64,000 nt of DNA from Trinickia caryophylli (GCF_034424545.1 NZ_CP139970.1:1302001-1366000); one strand, 5' to 3'. Shown: positions 53,607-63,218, counted from the first letter of the stretch. Notes: generated by a model from the letters alone, not told the origin. Program-made: numbers and translations.

Positions 53607-55017
53607 GCAGGCTTTCCTGTCCTGCCTCGACCACGGGATCGAAGAAGTAGTGTGCGACGCTGCGCTTGCCAGTCTTGATTTCTGCCGTGACGGTCATGCC
53701 CGGCGTCAACGCAATCCATTGATCGTTGGCCAAAATCCGATTCGTCGACAAGCGCACGCGCGCCACGAACTTGAGGCCGAGCCTCTTGTCCTGAACCGCA
53801 TCGTTCGGTACGGATACGACCGTCCCGGTCAGATAGCCGAATCGTGTGTACGGAAACGCATCGATCTTGACTGCCGCGCTTTGTCCGGCTTTCACGAATC
53901 CGATGTCCTTGTTTTCGATATCGACCTCGACCTCGATCGAATCATCGGGGACGATCTCCATCAACGATTGAGCCGTCGTCACCACGCCGCCGAGCGTATG
54001 CACGGACAATTGCTGGACTGTGCCAGCCACCGGGGCCATCAACGACATCAGCTTTTGACGTGTATCGGCTTTCGTTTCGTCCTGGCTGCTCTGCTTGAGC
54101 TGCTGTGCGGCTTTGTCGAGCGTATCGAGCTGGGTGCTGCGGAACTGCGAGATGGTCGAGGCGATATCGGCTTTTTGCTCCGCGATTCCCGCTGCCAGCT
54201 CGCGTGCACGGCTTTGCTGTGCCGCCAGATCATGTTCTTTCTGCAGCGCAGCCTGTTCCTTGTCGAGGTAGTCCGTCTGTGCGACGTATTTGTCCGCCGC
54301 GAGCGCGTGATACCGATCCGCTTGCTGACGCGCCAGCGGCGCGGTCGCCGTCAGGCTCGCGATCTGCTCGCGCGTGGTGGCAAGTTCCGCCTCGCGTTTC
54401 GCGAGTTCCGCACGCGATCCGTTTAGTTTGTCTTCAAAAGCCTCGAAAACGCCCTCAGCGAAGCGCTGCGCCTGCTCGAGATCGGCCGGCGACGCATCCG
54501 CCGCAGCCGCAACGGCTGGCGAGCGGCCGTTTGCCTGCGCTTGCAGCAGCGCCGATGCACGCGCGACGGTTAGCGCCGCATCGATCTTCGAAGCACGGGC
54601 TTTATCGGCATCGGCGGTTGCCTGCGTCGTATCGAGCTCGATAAGCAGATCGCCCGCGCGCACGCGCTGCCCGTCGTGCACGACGATGCGGCGGACTACG
54701 CCGGTGAGCGCGGGTTGGATGACCTTGATGCGATCGTTCGGAATGAGCCGCCCCTTGGCGACGGCCACGATATCGAGCTGGCCAAACGCGGCGACGAGCG
54801 CGGCGAGTGCGGCGAGCGCCACGATGAGGCGCATCGACCAGCGAGGCAGCGGATGCACGGGTGTCTCGACCAGCTCAAGGTTCGCCGGCAGAAATGCCAA
54901 TTCATGGCTCGTGCGCGATTGCCCGTCGAGTTCGCGACGAATCGACCATGCCGTACGAAACACGGCACCGTAACGGCGCAGTAGGTCGAACAAAGCCTGG
55001 GCTCTCAGCGGCGTCAT
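53596..55017 (-). CDS. HlyD family membrane-fusion protein of the type I secretion system
   Basis: Periplasmic adaptor linking the ABC exporter to the TolC channel. 473 residues. A short cytosolic N-terminus with ELAFLPANLELVETPVHPLP is typical of HlyD; one transmembrane helix follows (RLIVALAALAALVAAFGQLD). Then come a lipoyl-type half motif (GVVRRIVVHDGQRVRAGDLL), long coiled coils (about 170-330) and the second half with APVAGTVQQLSVHTLGGVVT. The C-terminal beta-barrel ends with LTPGMTVTAEIKTGKRSVAH, matching the family signature. It lies 44 bases after the ABC gene and overlaps tolC. Confidence 0.93.
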   Translation of the reverse strand: MTPLRAQALFDLLRRYGAVFRTAWSIRRELDGQSRTSHELAFLPANLELVETPVHPLPRWSMRLIVALAALAALVAAFGQLDIVAVAKGRLIPNDRIKVIQPALTGVVRRIVVHDGQRVRAGDLLIELDTTQATADADKARASKIDAALTVARASALLQAQANGRSPAVAAAADASPADLEQAQRFAEGVFEAFEDKLNGSRAELAKREAELATTREQIASLTATAPLARQQADRYHALAADKYVAQTDYLDKEQAALQKEHDLAAQQSRARELAAGIAEQKADIASTISQFRSTQLDTLDKAAQQLKQSSQDETKADTRQKLMSLMAPVAGTVQQLSVHTLGGVVTTAQSLMEIVPDDSIEVEVDIENKDIGFVKAGQSAAVKIDAFPYTRFGYLTGTVVSVPNDAVQDKRLGLKFVARVRLSTNRILANDQWIALTPGMTVTAEIKTGKRSVAHYFFDPVVEAGQESLHER

Positions 55018-55061
55018 GTCGATCGAATTCTTCGCTGTCGGTCAACCGTTTTGAAGAGAAA

Positions 55062-57164
55062 TCAAATGCGCGTAATACCCCCCCTAGCGAGCAGTTCGTC
55101 GTGCTTTCCACGCTCGACTACCCGCCCTTTATCCATCGCGATGATTTGATCGGCATGGCGCACCGCAGTGAGCCTGTGCGCGATGATGACGACCGTACGC
55201 CCTTGGCACATCGCACGCATGTTTTGCTGAATCACCCGCTCGGTTTCGAAGTCGAGCGCGCTGGTTGCCTCGTCGAAGATCAAAATCCGCGGATCGGTGG
55301 CAAGTGCGCGCGCGATCGCAATGCGCTGCCTTTGCCCACCCGAGAGATTCGATCCGTGCTCGCCGACAACCGTGTCATAGCCTTCCGGCAGTTCGGAAAT
55401 GAACTCGTGCGCCCCGGCCAAGCGGGCCACATGCATGACCGCGCCGAGAGGCATGCCCGGATCCACCACAGCGATGTTCTCGCGAATGGACCGATTGAAG
55501 AGCCGGTTTTCCTGCAGGACTACCCCGATTTGCCGACGCAGCCACGCCGGGTCCGCCAGAGCAAGGTCAATTCCGTCGATGCAGACACGCCCGTGCTCGG
55601 GAATGTAGAGCCGCCGCAGCAGTTTGGTGAGGGTGCTCTTTCCCGAGCCCGAGCGCCCGACGATCCCGATGATCTGGCCGGCTCGAATGTCGATCGACAC
55701 ATCCTGGAGTACGAGTGGACCATCGCCGCGATAACGAAAGCGAATGTGCTCGAAGCTGACGTCGCCTCGGATCGGCGGCAACGCCTGCCGGCTTTGCGGC
55801 AATTCGGTACGCGTGTTCAGAATGTCGCCGAGCCTTCCCATCGAGATCCCTATCTGCTGGAAGTCTTGCCAGAGTTGGGCGAGACGCAAGACAGGCGTGG
55901 CCACCCGCTGCGACATCATGTTGAATGCCACGAGTTCGCCCACCGACAGTGCGCCTTCGATAACAAGTTTCGCACCGAGGTAAAGCGTAGCCAGCGTCAC
56001 AAGCTTGCCCACATATTGGATGAGCTGCTGACCGACATTGCCGAGCTCGCTCACGCGGAATCCCGCCGCTACGTAGGCGGCTAGCTGGTTGTCCCAGCGG
56101 CGCGTAAACTGCGGCTCGACAGCCATCGATTTGACGGTTTCCGTCGATGAGACGGTTTCGACCAGGAATGATTGATTGTCAGCGTTCCGGGCGAATTTCT
56201 CGTTCAACCGTTGACGCAGCGCCGGGTTGAGCGTCAACGAAATGGCGGCATAGACAGGCAGAGAGGCCATCACGACGATCGTGAGGCGCACGCTGTACGT
56301 GAACATGACCGCGAAGAAGATGAACGAAAAGAACAGATCGATGACGGCGGTGAGAGCCTGCCCGGTCAGAAAGCTGCGGATATTTTCGAGTTCACGCACG
56401 CGAGCAACGACGTCGCCTACGCGGCGCGCGCCGAAGTAGGCGAGCGGGAGCGCGAGCATATGGCGAAAGAGGCGCGCCCCGAGTTCGACGTCGATGCGAT
56501 TCGCCGTATGAGAGAAGACGTAATTACGCAACCCTGTCAGCAGCACTTCGAACGTGGAACTGATCAGCAATGCGATGCAAACGACGTTCAATGTATTGAA
56601 GGCCCGGTTGACGAGCACCTTGTCCATGACCACCTGAAACATCAGCGGGGATACGAGCCCGAACAACTGGAGCACCGCCGAGACGAGCAGCACCTCGAGC
56701 AACAGCCGCCGATACTTGACCACGGCCGGAATGAACCACGAAAAATCGAACCGGGCCAACTCGCCGGCAAGCGATGCGCGCGACGCGAACAGAATCAATC
56801 GGCCGTCGCTGCGTATCATCACTTCATCGGGCATCACCGTAACCGGCGATGTACGGCCGCTATCGAGCACGAGAGCCTTGCCCGCGGTACAGCCCGCGAC
56901 AATGAAATGCTTGCCTTCCTTATCGAGTGCGAGCGCGGGGAAAGGCGTCCGTGCGAGACGCTCGGCCTTTACTACCACCGTGCGCGCTTTCAGGCCCAGC
57001 GAACGCGCGGCGAGCAAGAGCATCGGCTCGTCGAACGGTGCAGTGCCTGCCCCCACTGAATGGCGAAGCTGGCCCGCATCGGCGGTGGTGTTATGAAAAC
57101 GCGCGATCAATACGAGCGCCGAGAGGCCCGGATCAGGCGGTACTTGAGGGTTGGATTCGGCCAT
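55062..57164 (-). CDS. Type I secretion ABC transporter (HlyB-type, C39-like domain without cysteine)
   Basis: Inner-membrane exporter of 700 residues. Residues 1-135 form a C39-like domain, but the segment SALVLIARFHNTTADAGQL lacks the catalytic cysteine of true C39 peptidases. It should bind substrate without cleaving it, as in HlyB. Six transmembrane helices span roughly 150-430. The ATPase has IGIVGRSGSGKSTL (Walker A), GSNLSGGQRQRIAIARAL (signature) and RILIFDEATSALDFETERV (Walker B), then IIAHRLTAVRHADQI (H-loop). The C-terminus ends soon after the ATPase. It heads the ABC-HlyD-TolC unit, which suits large substrates with C-terminal signals. Confidence 0.93.
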   Translation of the reverse strand: MAESNPQVPPDPGLSALVLIARFHNTTADAGQLRHSVGAGTAPFDEPMLLLAARSLGLKARTVVVKAERLARTPFPALALDKEGKHFIVAGCTAGKALVLDSGRTSPVTVMPDEVMIRSDGRLILFASRASLAGELARFDFSWFIPAVVKYRRLLLEVLLVSAVLQLFGLVSPLMFQVVMDKVLVNRAFNTLNVVCIALLISSTFEVLLTGLRNYVFSHTANRIDVELGARLFRHMLALPLAYFGARRVGDVVARVRELENIRSFLTGQALTAVIDLFFSFIFFAVMFTYSVRLTIVVMASLPVYAAISLTLNPALRQRLNEKFARNADNQSFLVETVSSTETVKSMAVEPQFTRRWDNQLAAYVAAGFRVSELGNVGQQLIQYVGKLVTLATLYLGAKLVIEGALSVGELVAFNMMSQRVATPVLRLAQLWQDFQQIGISMGRLGDILNTRTELPQSRQALPPIRGDVSFEHIRFRYRGDGPLVLQDVSIDIRAGQIIGIVGRSGSGKSTLTKLLRRLYIPEHGRVCIDGIDLALADPAWLRRQIGVVLQENRLFNRSIRENIAVVDPGMPLGAVMHVARLAGAHEFISELPEGYDTVVGEHGSNLSGGQRQRIAIARALATDPRILIFDEATSALDFETERVIQQNMRAMCQGRTVVIIAHRLTAVRHADQIIAMDKGRVVERGKHDELLARGGITRI

Positions 57165-57607
57165 ATGCGCAACACACCATCGGGGCGCGATGCGCTCCGG
57201 TGCGTCAGTTCCCGTCAGCGATATTTCGCGCGGGTAGCCGCGTCAACCGTTTGCCTTCGATATGACAAGCCTGGACGCGATGCCGCGCAGGCAAGAGTCG
57301 ACCTGATGCTCATACAGCCCCCGTTAAAGCTGGTCAGTTGTTGTCAATTAGTAAGGTTTATTATGGCTTTGTAATAACTTTCGCGCGAGCATCTATTCGC
57401 AACTCAAAACCCTGCTAAAGCCAAAATATACCAATACCACCTCTATCTTTGCAATTCGCTATTTTATTTTTTTGCGCAAACGATTGGCATTGGACCGGCG
57501 TGGCAGTCATGAACGACGGCGCGACCCGCCAAGGCGGTTCTTTCATCGGCTAGCCGGGCGGCCACCCGGCATGTTTAACGCATCGACAGAGCCACCTTGC
57601 GGTCGAT
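57165..57607 (-). other. Intergenic region upstream of the secretion operon
   Basis: 443 bases without a convincing gene. The part 57330-57480 is markedly AT-rich. On the minus strand TTGCAA (57449-57454) and TATATT (57425-57430), 18 bases apart, form a plausible promoter about 260 bases before the ABC-transporter ATG. I see no riboswitch or terminator. It probably holds the control region of the secretion operon and the right border of the accessory segment. Confidence 0.4.
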
Positions 57608-58480
57608 TCAGCGACCGATCAGATAGTGCGCAGCAATACCGGCAAAGAGCACGCCGCCGAGCCAGTTGTTGTGATTGAACGCCGCGAAGCAGGCCATGCG
57701 CTCACGGTTGCGAATCAGCGTGTAGTGATAGATCGCGCAGCCGGCCGCGCCAGCCAGCCCAAGCCAATACGGCCAGCCGAAGCCACGCTGCGCGCCGAGC
57801 ACGCCATAGATGCCGAGCGTCGCCGCATAGCAGAGCATGATGGCGGCGATGTCGAAGCGGCCGAACGTCAGGGCGGAGGTCCGAATACCGATCTTGATGT
57901 CGTCGTCGCGATCGACCATTGCGTACTCCGTGTCATACGCAACGGACCAGAACACGTTCGCCGCGAGCATGGCCCAGGCGATCGCCGGTACGTGGTTCTG
58001 CACCGCCGCAAAGGCCATCGGGATGCCGAAGCCGAACGCAATGCCGAGATAGGCTTGCGGAATCGCGAAAAAACGCTTGGTGAACGGATAGCTGCCTGCA
58101 ACGAAGAGCGCCACCACCGAAAGCGCTTTCGTCAGGCCGTTGAGCGGCAGAATGAGCAGAAACGAAATGAACGCCAGGCTCACCGCGATCGCCACCGCCT
58201 CCCACGCGTGAATCTTCCCCGACGTCAACGGCCGTTCGGCCGTGCGCTTGACGTGCTTGTCGAAATCGCGGTCGGCGTAATCGTTGATCGCGCAGCCCGC
58301 CGAGCGCATCAGGATCGTGCCCACGGCGAAGATTGCAATGAGCGAGAGTGGCGGGTGGCCGTCCGACGCGATCCAGAGTGCGTTGAGCGTCGGCCAGAGC
58401 AAAAGCAGGCTGCCGATCGGCTTGTGCATGCGGATCAGGCGCAGATACAACGGAAGGCGGGCAAACATGAGGGTGGACAT
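57608..58480 (-). CDS. ubiA: 4-hydroxybenzoate octaprenyltransferase
   Basis: Prenylates 4-hydroxybenzoate in ubiquinone synthesis. 290-residue polytopic membrane protein. The first Asp-rich motif is [20 protein letters not shown], the second [20 protein letters not shown]; both bind Mg-prenyl diphosphate. [20 protein letters not shown] is the typical N-terminal block. It marks the right border of the accessory segment; dps follows upstream on the same strand. Confidence 0.95.
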   Translation of the reverse strand: MSTLMFARLPLYLRLIRMHKPIGSLLLLWPTLNALWIASDGHPPLSLIAIFAVGTILMRSAGCAINDYADRDFDKHVKRTAERPLTSGKIHAWEAVAIAVSLAFISFLLILPLNGLTKALSVVALFVAGSYPFTKRFFAIPQAYLGIAFGFGIPMAFAAVQNHVPAIAWAMLAANVFWSVAYDTEYAMVDRDDDIKIGIRTSALTFGRFDIAAIMLCYAATLGIYGVLGAQRGFGWPYWLGLAGAAGCAIYHYTLIRNRERMACFAAFNHNNWLGGVLFAGIAAHYLIGR

Positions 58481-58524
58481 CGGGCAGCCGATTCGAGCGT
58501 CGATTGCCGTATTTTAAGGCCGAA

Positions 58525-58560
58525 ACGAAAAGGGCCTTCCGGAGCGAACCGGAAAGCCCT
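58525..58560 (-). terminator. Terminator downstream of dps
   Basis: AGGGCCTTCCGG (58531-58542) and CCGGAAAGCCCT (58549-58560) form a 12-base-pair stem with one G-U or mismatch position and a six-base loop. On the minus strand it is followed by TTTTCGTTTC. It lies between dps and ubiA. Confidence 0.7.
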
Positions 58561-58647
58561 GCGTCGTCGCCGGCCGGCGCGCGCTCACTCGCGCGGGGGC
58601 CGCTGCCGGCATGCGAATCGACGCACGAATCGGCGTGCGTTGCGACG

Positions 58648-59136
58648 TTACGCCAGCATCGCGCGCAGCATCCACGCCGTTTTTTCGTGCGTCTGCATCC
58701 GTTGCGTGAGCAGGTCGGCCGTCGGCTCGTCGTGCGCCGCGTCGGTAGCCGGGAAGATTGCGCGCGCCGTGCGCACGACCGCTTCCTGGCCTTCCACGAG
58801 CTGACGAATCATCTCTTCGGCGCTCGGCACGCCGTCAGCCTCGGGGATCGACGAAAGCTTGGCGAATTCCTTGTAGCTGCCCGGCGCGGGCGCACCCAGT
58901 GCGCGAATGCGCTCGGCGATGGCGTCGACGGCCAATGCGAGTTCCGTGTACTGCGTCTCGAACATGAGGTGCAGCGTGTTGAACATCGGGCCTGTCACGT
59001 TCCAATGGAAGTTGTGCGTCTTGAGATAAAGCGTGTACGTGTCGGCAAGCAGTCGCGAGAGCCCTTCCGCAATCTTCTTGCGATCCTTGTCGCTGATGCC
59101 GATGTCGATTTGCGTAGCGGTGTTTTTCTTTGCCAT
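58648..59136 (-). CDS. dps: DNA starvation/stationary-phase protection protein Dps
   Basis: Dodecameric ferritin-like protein that binds DNA and oxidises Fe2+ with H2O2. 162 residues. The ferroxidase helix has [20 protein letters not shown] and [20 protein letters not shown], with the conserved His, Asp and Glu. [20 protein letters not shown] and the ending [14 protein letters not shown] are typical. A Shine-Dalgarno (GAAGGA) precedes the ATG. It lies downstream of katA and oxyR, a natural peroxide-defence group. Confidence 0.95.
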   Translation of the reverse strand: MAKKNTATQIDIGISDKDRKKIAEGLSRLLADTYTLYLKTHNFHWNVTGPMFNTLHLMFETQYTELALAVDAIAERIRALGAPAPGSYKEFAKLSSIPEADGVPSAEEMIRQLVEGQEAVVRTARAIFPATDAAHDEPTADLLTQRMQTHEKTAWMLRAMLA

Positions 59137-59301
59137 GGCTGTTCCTTCAAGAATGATGCAATCGTAAAGACGGCGATACGTTCAATGCGCGCGGAACGAA
59201 GCGAGATGCCCGGCCTCGTTGCATCGAGCCGAGCGCCAGTGTAGCCCAGGCAAAGGATGCGGCGCCACCTCGCGCACGCCGCACACCACGCTACCGAGCC
59301 A

Positions 59302-60762
59302 TTACGCCACGTTTGCCGCTTTTGCCGCTCGTCTGCGCTCGATGGCCGCGGCCACCCCCGCGCCATAGGCGGGATCGGCACGCCGAAAATGCTCGAGCTG
59401 ACGCGCGACGATCTCCTCGGGCACCCCATCGATATGACGCGCGATGTTGTCGAAAAGCCGCGCCTGCTGGCCAGCATCGAAGAGCCTGAAGAGCGCGCCC
59501 GGCTGGCTGTAGTAGTCGTCGTCCTCCCGATGGTCATAGCGCTCGACGGTACCCGCCGCGAGCGGCGGCTCCATTGCGCTGCGATCCTGAGCGAACGCGC
59601 CGAAACGGTTCGGCTCGTAGTTCGGCGCGCCGCCCAGATTGCCGTCGGTACGCATGGCGCCGTCGCGGTGAAACGAGTGGAACGGACACCTCGGCGCGTT
59701 CACCGGGATCTGGTGGTGATTGACGCCCAATCGGTACCGCTGCGCATCCCCATACGAGAAGAGGCGCCCCTGCAGCAGGCGATCCGGCGAAAAGCCGATA
59801 CCCGGCACCACGTTCGCAGGCGTAAACGCGGCCTGCTCGACGTCCGAGAAGTAATTGCCCGCGTTGCGATTCAACTCGATCACGCCCACGTCGATAAGCG
59901 GGTAATCCCGATGCGGCCAGACTTTCGTGATATCGAACGGGTTGTAGGGCACCTTTGCCGCATCGGCCTCCGGCATCACCTGAATGCGGAACTGCCATTT
60001 CGGGAAGTTGCCGCGATCGATACTCTCGATCAGATCGCGCTGAGCGCTCTCGCGGTCACCCGCGATGACCTGCGCCGCTTGCGCGTCGGTGTAGTTCTCC
60101 ACCCCCTGTGCCGATTTGAAGTGGAACTTCACCCAGAAACGCTCGCCCGCATCGTTGACGAAGGAGAACGTGTGCGAACCGAAGCCGTGCTGCTGCCGGT
60201 AGTTCTTCGGAATGCCGCGATCGCTCATGAGAATCGTCACCTGATGCAGCGATTCGGGATGGCGCGACCAGAAATCCCACGCGGCCACGTTACTGCGCAG
60301 GTTCGTATAGGGGTCGCGCTTTTGCGAGTGAATGAAGTCCGGGAACTTGAGCGGATCGCGAATGAAAAACACCGGTGTGTTGTTGCCGACGACATCCCAA
60401 TTGCCCTCCTCCGTATAGAACTTGATGGAAAAGCCGCGCACGTCGCGCTCGGCATCCGCCGCGCCGCGCTCGCCCGCCACAGTGGAAAAGCGGATGAAAA
60501 GCGGCGTCTGCTTGCCGATTTCGCCGAAAAGCTTTGCCTTCGTATAGCGCGTGATGTCATGGGTGACGGTAAATGTACCGAACGCGCCCGAACCCTTGGC
60601 GTGAACGCGCCGCTCGGGGATCACCTCCCGATCGAAATGCGCAAGCTTCTCGAGCAGCCAGACATCCTGCAAGGCGACGGGGCCGCGCGGGCCGGCAGTC
60701 AACGAGTTCTGGTTGTCGGCGACGGGCGCGCCGGCGGCGGTGGTGAGCTTGCGGTCGGACAT
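59302..60762 (-). CDS. katA: Catalase (monofunctional haem type)
   Basis: Degrades H2O2. 486 residues from ATG at 60762, preceded by AAGGAG. The active-site histidine is near residue 54 in [15 protein letters not shown]; the distal asparagine is in [20 protein letters not shown]; the haem tyrosine is in [20 protein letters not shown]. The length fits small-subunit clade 3 catalases. Upstream in-frame codons overlap a possible 42-residue ORF and are not catalase-like. It sits downstream of oxyR, so peroxide induction is likely. Confidence 0.96.
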   Translation of the reverse strand: MSDRKLTTAAGAPVADNQNSLTAGPRGPVALQDVWLLEKLAHFDREVIPERRVHAKGSGAFGTFTVTHDITRYTKAKLFGEIGKQTPLFIRFSTVAGERGAADAERDVRGFSIKFYTEEGNWDVVGNNTPVFFIRDPLKFPDFIHSQKRDPYTNLRSNVAAWDFWSRHPESLHQVTILMSDRGIPKNYRQQHGFGSHTFSFVNDAGERFWVKFHFKSAQGVENYTDAQAAQVIAGDRESAQRDLIESIDRGNFPKWQFRIQVMPEADAAKVPYNPFDITKVWPHRDYPLIDVGVIELNRNAGNYFSDVEQAAFTPANVVPGIGFSPDRLLQGRLFSYGDAQRYRLGVNHHQIPVNAPRCPFHSFHRDGAMRTDGNLGGAPNYEPNRFGAFAQDRSAMEPPLAAGTVERYDHREDDDYYSQPGALFRLFDAGQQARLFDNIARHIDGVPEEIVARQLEHFRRADPAYGAGVAAAIERRRAAKAANVA

Positions 60763-60812
60763 GGGGAACACTCCTTTTTCGGTATCGGGTCTGTCGTGCG
60801 GGAAGGGGCGCG

Positions 60813-60941
60813 CTATGCAGCCCAGGCGCGGTCCGCCAGCAATGCCAGGACGGCTTCGCGGGAGCGGGCAGAAGCGCCCTGCGAACGGCCATCGGCCGAG
60901 GTCTTGTTCGTTTGAAAGATGCGACCGATCAGCTGTGACAT
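60813..60941 (-). CDS. Possible small protein encoded just upstream of katA (42 aa)
   Basis: ORF starting [20 protein letters not shown] and ending [14 protein letters not shown] at 60941 has a good Shine-Dalgarno (AAGGAAG, five bases away), and third codon positions are mostly G or C, as in genuine genes here. It ends 50 bases before katA on the same strand, so it should share the katA transcript. I do not recognise it; it may be a small peptide or only a leader ORF. Confidence 0.4.
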   Translation of the reverse strand: MSQLIGRIFQTNKTSADGRSQGASARSREAVLALLADRAWAA

Positions 60942-60997
60942 GGCTTCTTCCTTTCTCAGAGGGGTTGCGGCAACCCATGGAAGAAGTTTATTCGACA

Positions 60998-61039
60998 CTA
61001 TTGAATATGTTAAATTGATTGATTTTATCTATTCAATAG
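60998..61039. promoter_or_regulatory. Inverted repeat in the katA control region, candidate OxyR site
   Basis: CTATTGAAT (60998-61006) and ATTCAATAG (61031-61039) are perfect inverted arms enclosing 24 AT-rich bases. The 42-base span is about the length covered by an OxyR tetramer, and each arm contains an ATAG/CTAT element. It is the only AT-rich stretch between oxyR and katA and lies about 60-100 bases before the 42-residue ORF. Confidence 0.5.
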
Positions 61040-61144
61040 GCGCGCGCGTGGCGAGACCAACACCACGCGCCAACCGCGCGAGCGGGCGCTATCGAAAGTT
61101 TCCGCGTGGACCGCGGCATCTGATCGAGCAGACAGAGGAGGCCC

Positions 61145-61204
61145 GATGGAGGGGCCGATGGAGGGGCCGATGGAGGGGCCGATGGAGGGGCCGATGGAGG
61201 GGCC
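61145..61204. repeat. Five tandem copies of a 12-bp unit downstream of oxyR
   Basis: GATGGAGGGGCC is repeated five times without change, followed by GATATA. The array ends 18 bases before the oxyR stop, in non-coding DNA between oxyR and katA. Identical units suggest recent slippage. Confidence 0.95.
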
Positions 61205-61222
61205 GATATAGCGGCCCCGCCG

Positions 61223-62182
61223 TCAGTTGACCGCGGCTGGGATATTGAGCTTGGTAACGCCAGGCAGATCGCAATTGGCGATTGCATCGCTGATGGCATC
61301 GATAGCCGGCATGCGTGTGAAGCTTTTGCGCCAGGCGAGCACGACGCGACGATCGGGCACCGGATCGTCAAAAGGCACGTAGCTGAGAAGCCCCGCATCG
61401 GGCCCGCCAGCATGCGGCCTCACGTCCGGCACCGACATGCGCGGCAGTACCGTAATGCCGACACCGCTCGCCACCATGTGGCGAATCGTTTCGAGCGACG
61501 ATCCCTCGAACGTCTTCTGAATGCCGTCCGCAGTCTGGGAGAAGCGCATCAACTCGGGGCACACGCCGAGCACATGATCGCGGAAGCAGTGCCCGTTGCC
61601 GAGCAGCAGCATCGTCTCCTGCTTGAGGTCGTCCGGATCGATCTTTTTACGGGATTCCCACGCGTGGCCGGCCGGCAGCGCCACGACGAAAGGCTCGTCG
61701 TAGAGCGGGCGCACCATGAGCCCCGTTTCGGGAAACGGCAAGGCCATGATCGCGACGTCGATCTCCCCCTGCTTGAGCAGCTCGATCAACTTCAGCGTGT
61801 AATTTTCCTGCAGCATCAACGGCATCTGCGGCACGCGCCGAATCATCTGCTTGACGAGCGTAGGCAGTAGATACGGCCCGATCGTATAGATGACGCCGAG
61901 CCGCAGCGGCCCGATCAGCGGATCCTTGCCTTGCTTGGCTATTTCCTTGATCGCGAGCGTCTGCTCGAGCACCCGCTGGGCCTGCGTGACAATCTGCTCG
62001 CCGATCGGCGTGACGCTGACTTCGCTCGTGCCGCGCTCGAAAATCTGCACATTCAGCTCGTCCTCGAGCTTCTTGATCGCAACCGACAACGTCGGTTGGC
62101 TGACGAAGCATGCCTCGGCGGCGCGGCCGAAATGTCGCTCGCGCGCCACCGCCACGATGTATTTGAGTTCGGTGAGCGTCAT
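61223..62182 (-). CDS. oxyR: Hydrogen peroxide-sensing regulator OxyR
   Basis: LysR-type activator of peroxide defence. 319 residues from ATG at 62182 (MTLTELKYIVAVARERHFGR), with the helix-turn-helix in AAEACFVSQPTLSVAIKKLE. The redox pair is in GNGHCFRDHVLGVCPE at residues 199 and 208, the same numbers as in E. coli OxyR, so disulfide switching is expected to be intact. EGSSLETIRHMVASGVGITV is another OxyR block. It is upstream of katA and dps on the same strand. Confidence 0.96.
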   Translation of the reverse strand: MTLTELKYIVAVARERHFGRAAEACFVSQPTLSVAIKKLEDELNVQIFERGTSEVSVTPIGEQIVTQAQRVLEQTLAIKEIAKQGKDPLIGPLRLGVIYTIGPYLLPTLVKQMIRRVPQMPLMLQENYTLKLIELLKQGEIDVAIMALPFPETGLMVRPLYDEPFVVALPAGHAWESRKKIDPDDLKQETMLLLGNGHCFRDHVLGVCPELMRFSQTADGIQKTFEGSSLETIRHMVASGVGITVLPRMSVPDVRPHAGGPDAGLLSYVPFDDPVPDRRVVLAWRKSFTRMPAIDAISDAIANCDLPGVTKLNIPAAVN

Positions 62183-62322
62183 GGTGGGGACAATCAACGC
62201 ATAAAGTTCGATAGGTTTATCTTATACACCTACCGCGCGAATTCGCCAACCGCTGAACGACGAAGCGGCGCGCGTCTCAGCGAAAGCCCCCATTCATGTG
62301 GGCCACACCGAACGATCCGGCC

Positions 62323-63207
62323 TTACTCGGCCTGCACTGTATTCATGTACAGAAAACCGCCCCACTGTCGATAGAAACGGTTCATGCAGTATTCGTAGAG
62401 CGGCAGGTCGTACCGGCACGCCTCCATCAGCAATTCGATCGCGCGCAGGCTCAAGGGCTGCCCATGGCGCGTCACGGTACGGCTGCTGCTGCGAGACACC
62501 TGACGCAGCGGCGCCAGCCCGCCGGCCCCGGTGGCCTGCTGGCGGGCGAGGAACTCCGGCTCATGGATCGCGGCCAGGATGGCCGCGGCGTTGGCCAGTT
62601 CCTCGAGCGGTGCAGTCAGATAAAAGGACCGCAGCGCTTCGAGTGCCAGCGCGTAGGCGTCTTTCGGGGGCGCGACAATGATCGAGCGCCAGACGTCGTG
62701 CCGCACCACGCCCTCGTCGACGAGACAAGCGAAGAAGTAGGTGTAGATATTGAAGACGCTGATATCGTCCATCTTCGATTCGATGAACGACTCCAGCGAT
62801 ACCTCGGGCCGGCAGCCGAATTGCTCGTTCTGCGTGTCGCGATAGATCTTCCTGGACCATTCGTAGTACGACACGATGCGATCGAACGGATGACGCAGCA
62901 CGGTGAAGCAGGCAACCTTCTCCGGCTCGAGATAGCGCTGGATTTGCACCGGCACGTGAATGTGCAAGAACCGGTGCGAAGCGAACTCGCGTTGGAAGGA
63001 CCCTGAGTCGCGCAGCTCGGCGAAAATCGAGAACCGCTTCGACTCGACGAACGTGTCGAGCACGAAGTCGTTGCCGAGGTTGGTGAAAAGAAAATCGAGT
63101 AACGCGCTACCGCCCGTGCGCGGCACGTGCGCGAAGCAGTACCGATTCACTCCTTCCAATTGGCCCCGGGCCAGTGCCAGGGCCTCGTCTCGCGAGGTCA
63201 ACGACAT
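62323..63207 (-). CDS. Sulfotransferase-family protein
   Basis: 294-residue protein with PAPS-binding elements: the 5'-phosphosulfate loop CFAHVPRTGGSALLDFLF near residues 24-41 and the 3'-phosphate motif CFTVLRHPFDRIVSYYEWSR near 100-120. These fit the sulfotransferase 2 family (heparan/chondroitin-type), which in bacteria modifies polysaccharides or small molecules. No signal peptide or membrane helix is obvious. ATG at 63207 is my choice; a GTG at 63222 overlapping the upstream stop would couple it to the thiamine-diphosphate enzyme gene. Acceptor unknown. Confidence 0.7.
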   Translation of the reverse strand: MSLTSRDEALALARGQLEGVNRYCFAHVPRTGGSALLDFLFTNLGNDFVLDTFVESKRFSIFAELRDSGSFQREFASHRFLHIHVPVQIQRYLEPEKVACFTVLRHPFDRIVSYYEWSRKIYRDTQNEQFGCRPEVSLESFIESKMDDISVFNIYTYFFACLVDEGVVRHDVWRSIIVAPPKDAYALALEALRSFYLTAPLEELANAAAILAAIHEPEFLARQQATGAGGLAPLRQVSRSSSRTVTRHGQPLSLRAIELLMEACRYDLPLYEYCMNRFYRQWGGFLYMNTVQAE

Positions 63208-63218
63208 ACCGTTGCCGC

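Larger units (their letters stand above)
46487..57607. other. Accessory type I secretion region between proC and ubiA
   Basis: All genes here run on the minus strand: exporter ABC protein, membrane-fusion protein, TolC-type protein, small membrane proteins, remnants and the repeat-rich metalloprotease. Base composition falls clearly in about 49.5-52.1 kb and 57.3-57.5 kb compared with the GC-rich core on both sides. The flanking genes are housekeeping. I see no integrase, transposase, tRNA or attachment site, so entry by homologous recombination in the flanks is as likely as a mobile element. Horizontal origin is inferred from composition and content. Confidence 0.65.

Noticed and set aside
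55062..57164. Bacteriocin-type exporter with active C39 peptidase
   Set aside because: The cysteine of the catalytic motif is missing, so leader cleavage at a double-glycine site is not expected.
61145..61204. Possible CRISPR array or coding repeat (RWRG repeats in a plus-strand frame)
   Set aside because: Units are contiguous 12-mers without spacers and no cas genes are present; the repeated peptide is only a by-product of the tandem DNA repeat.
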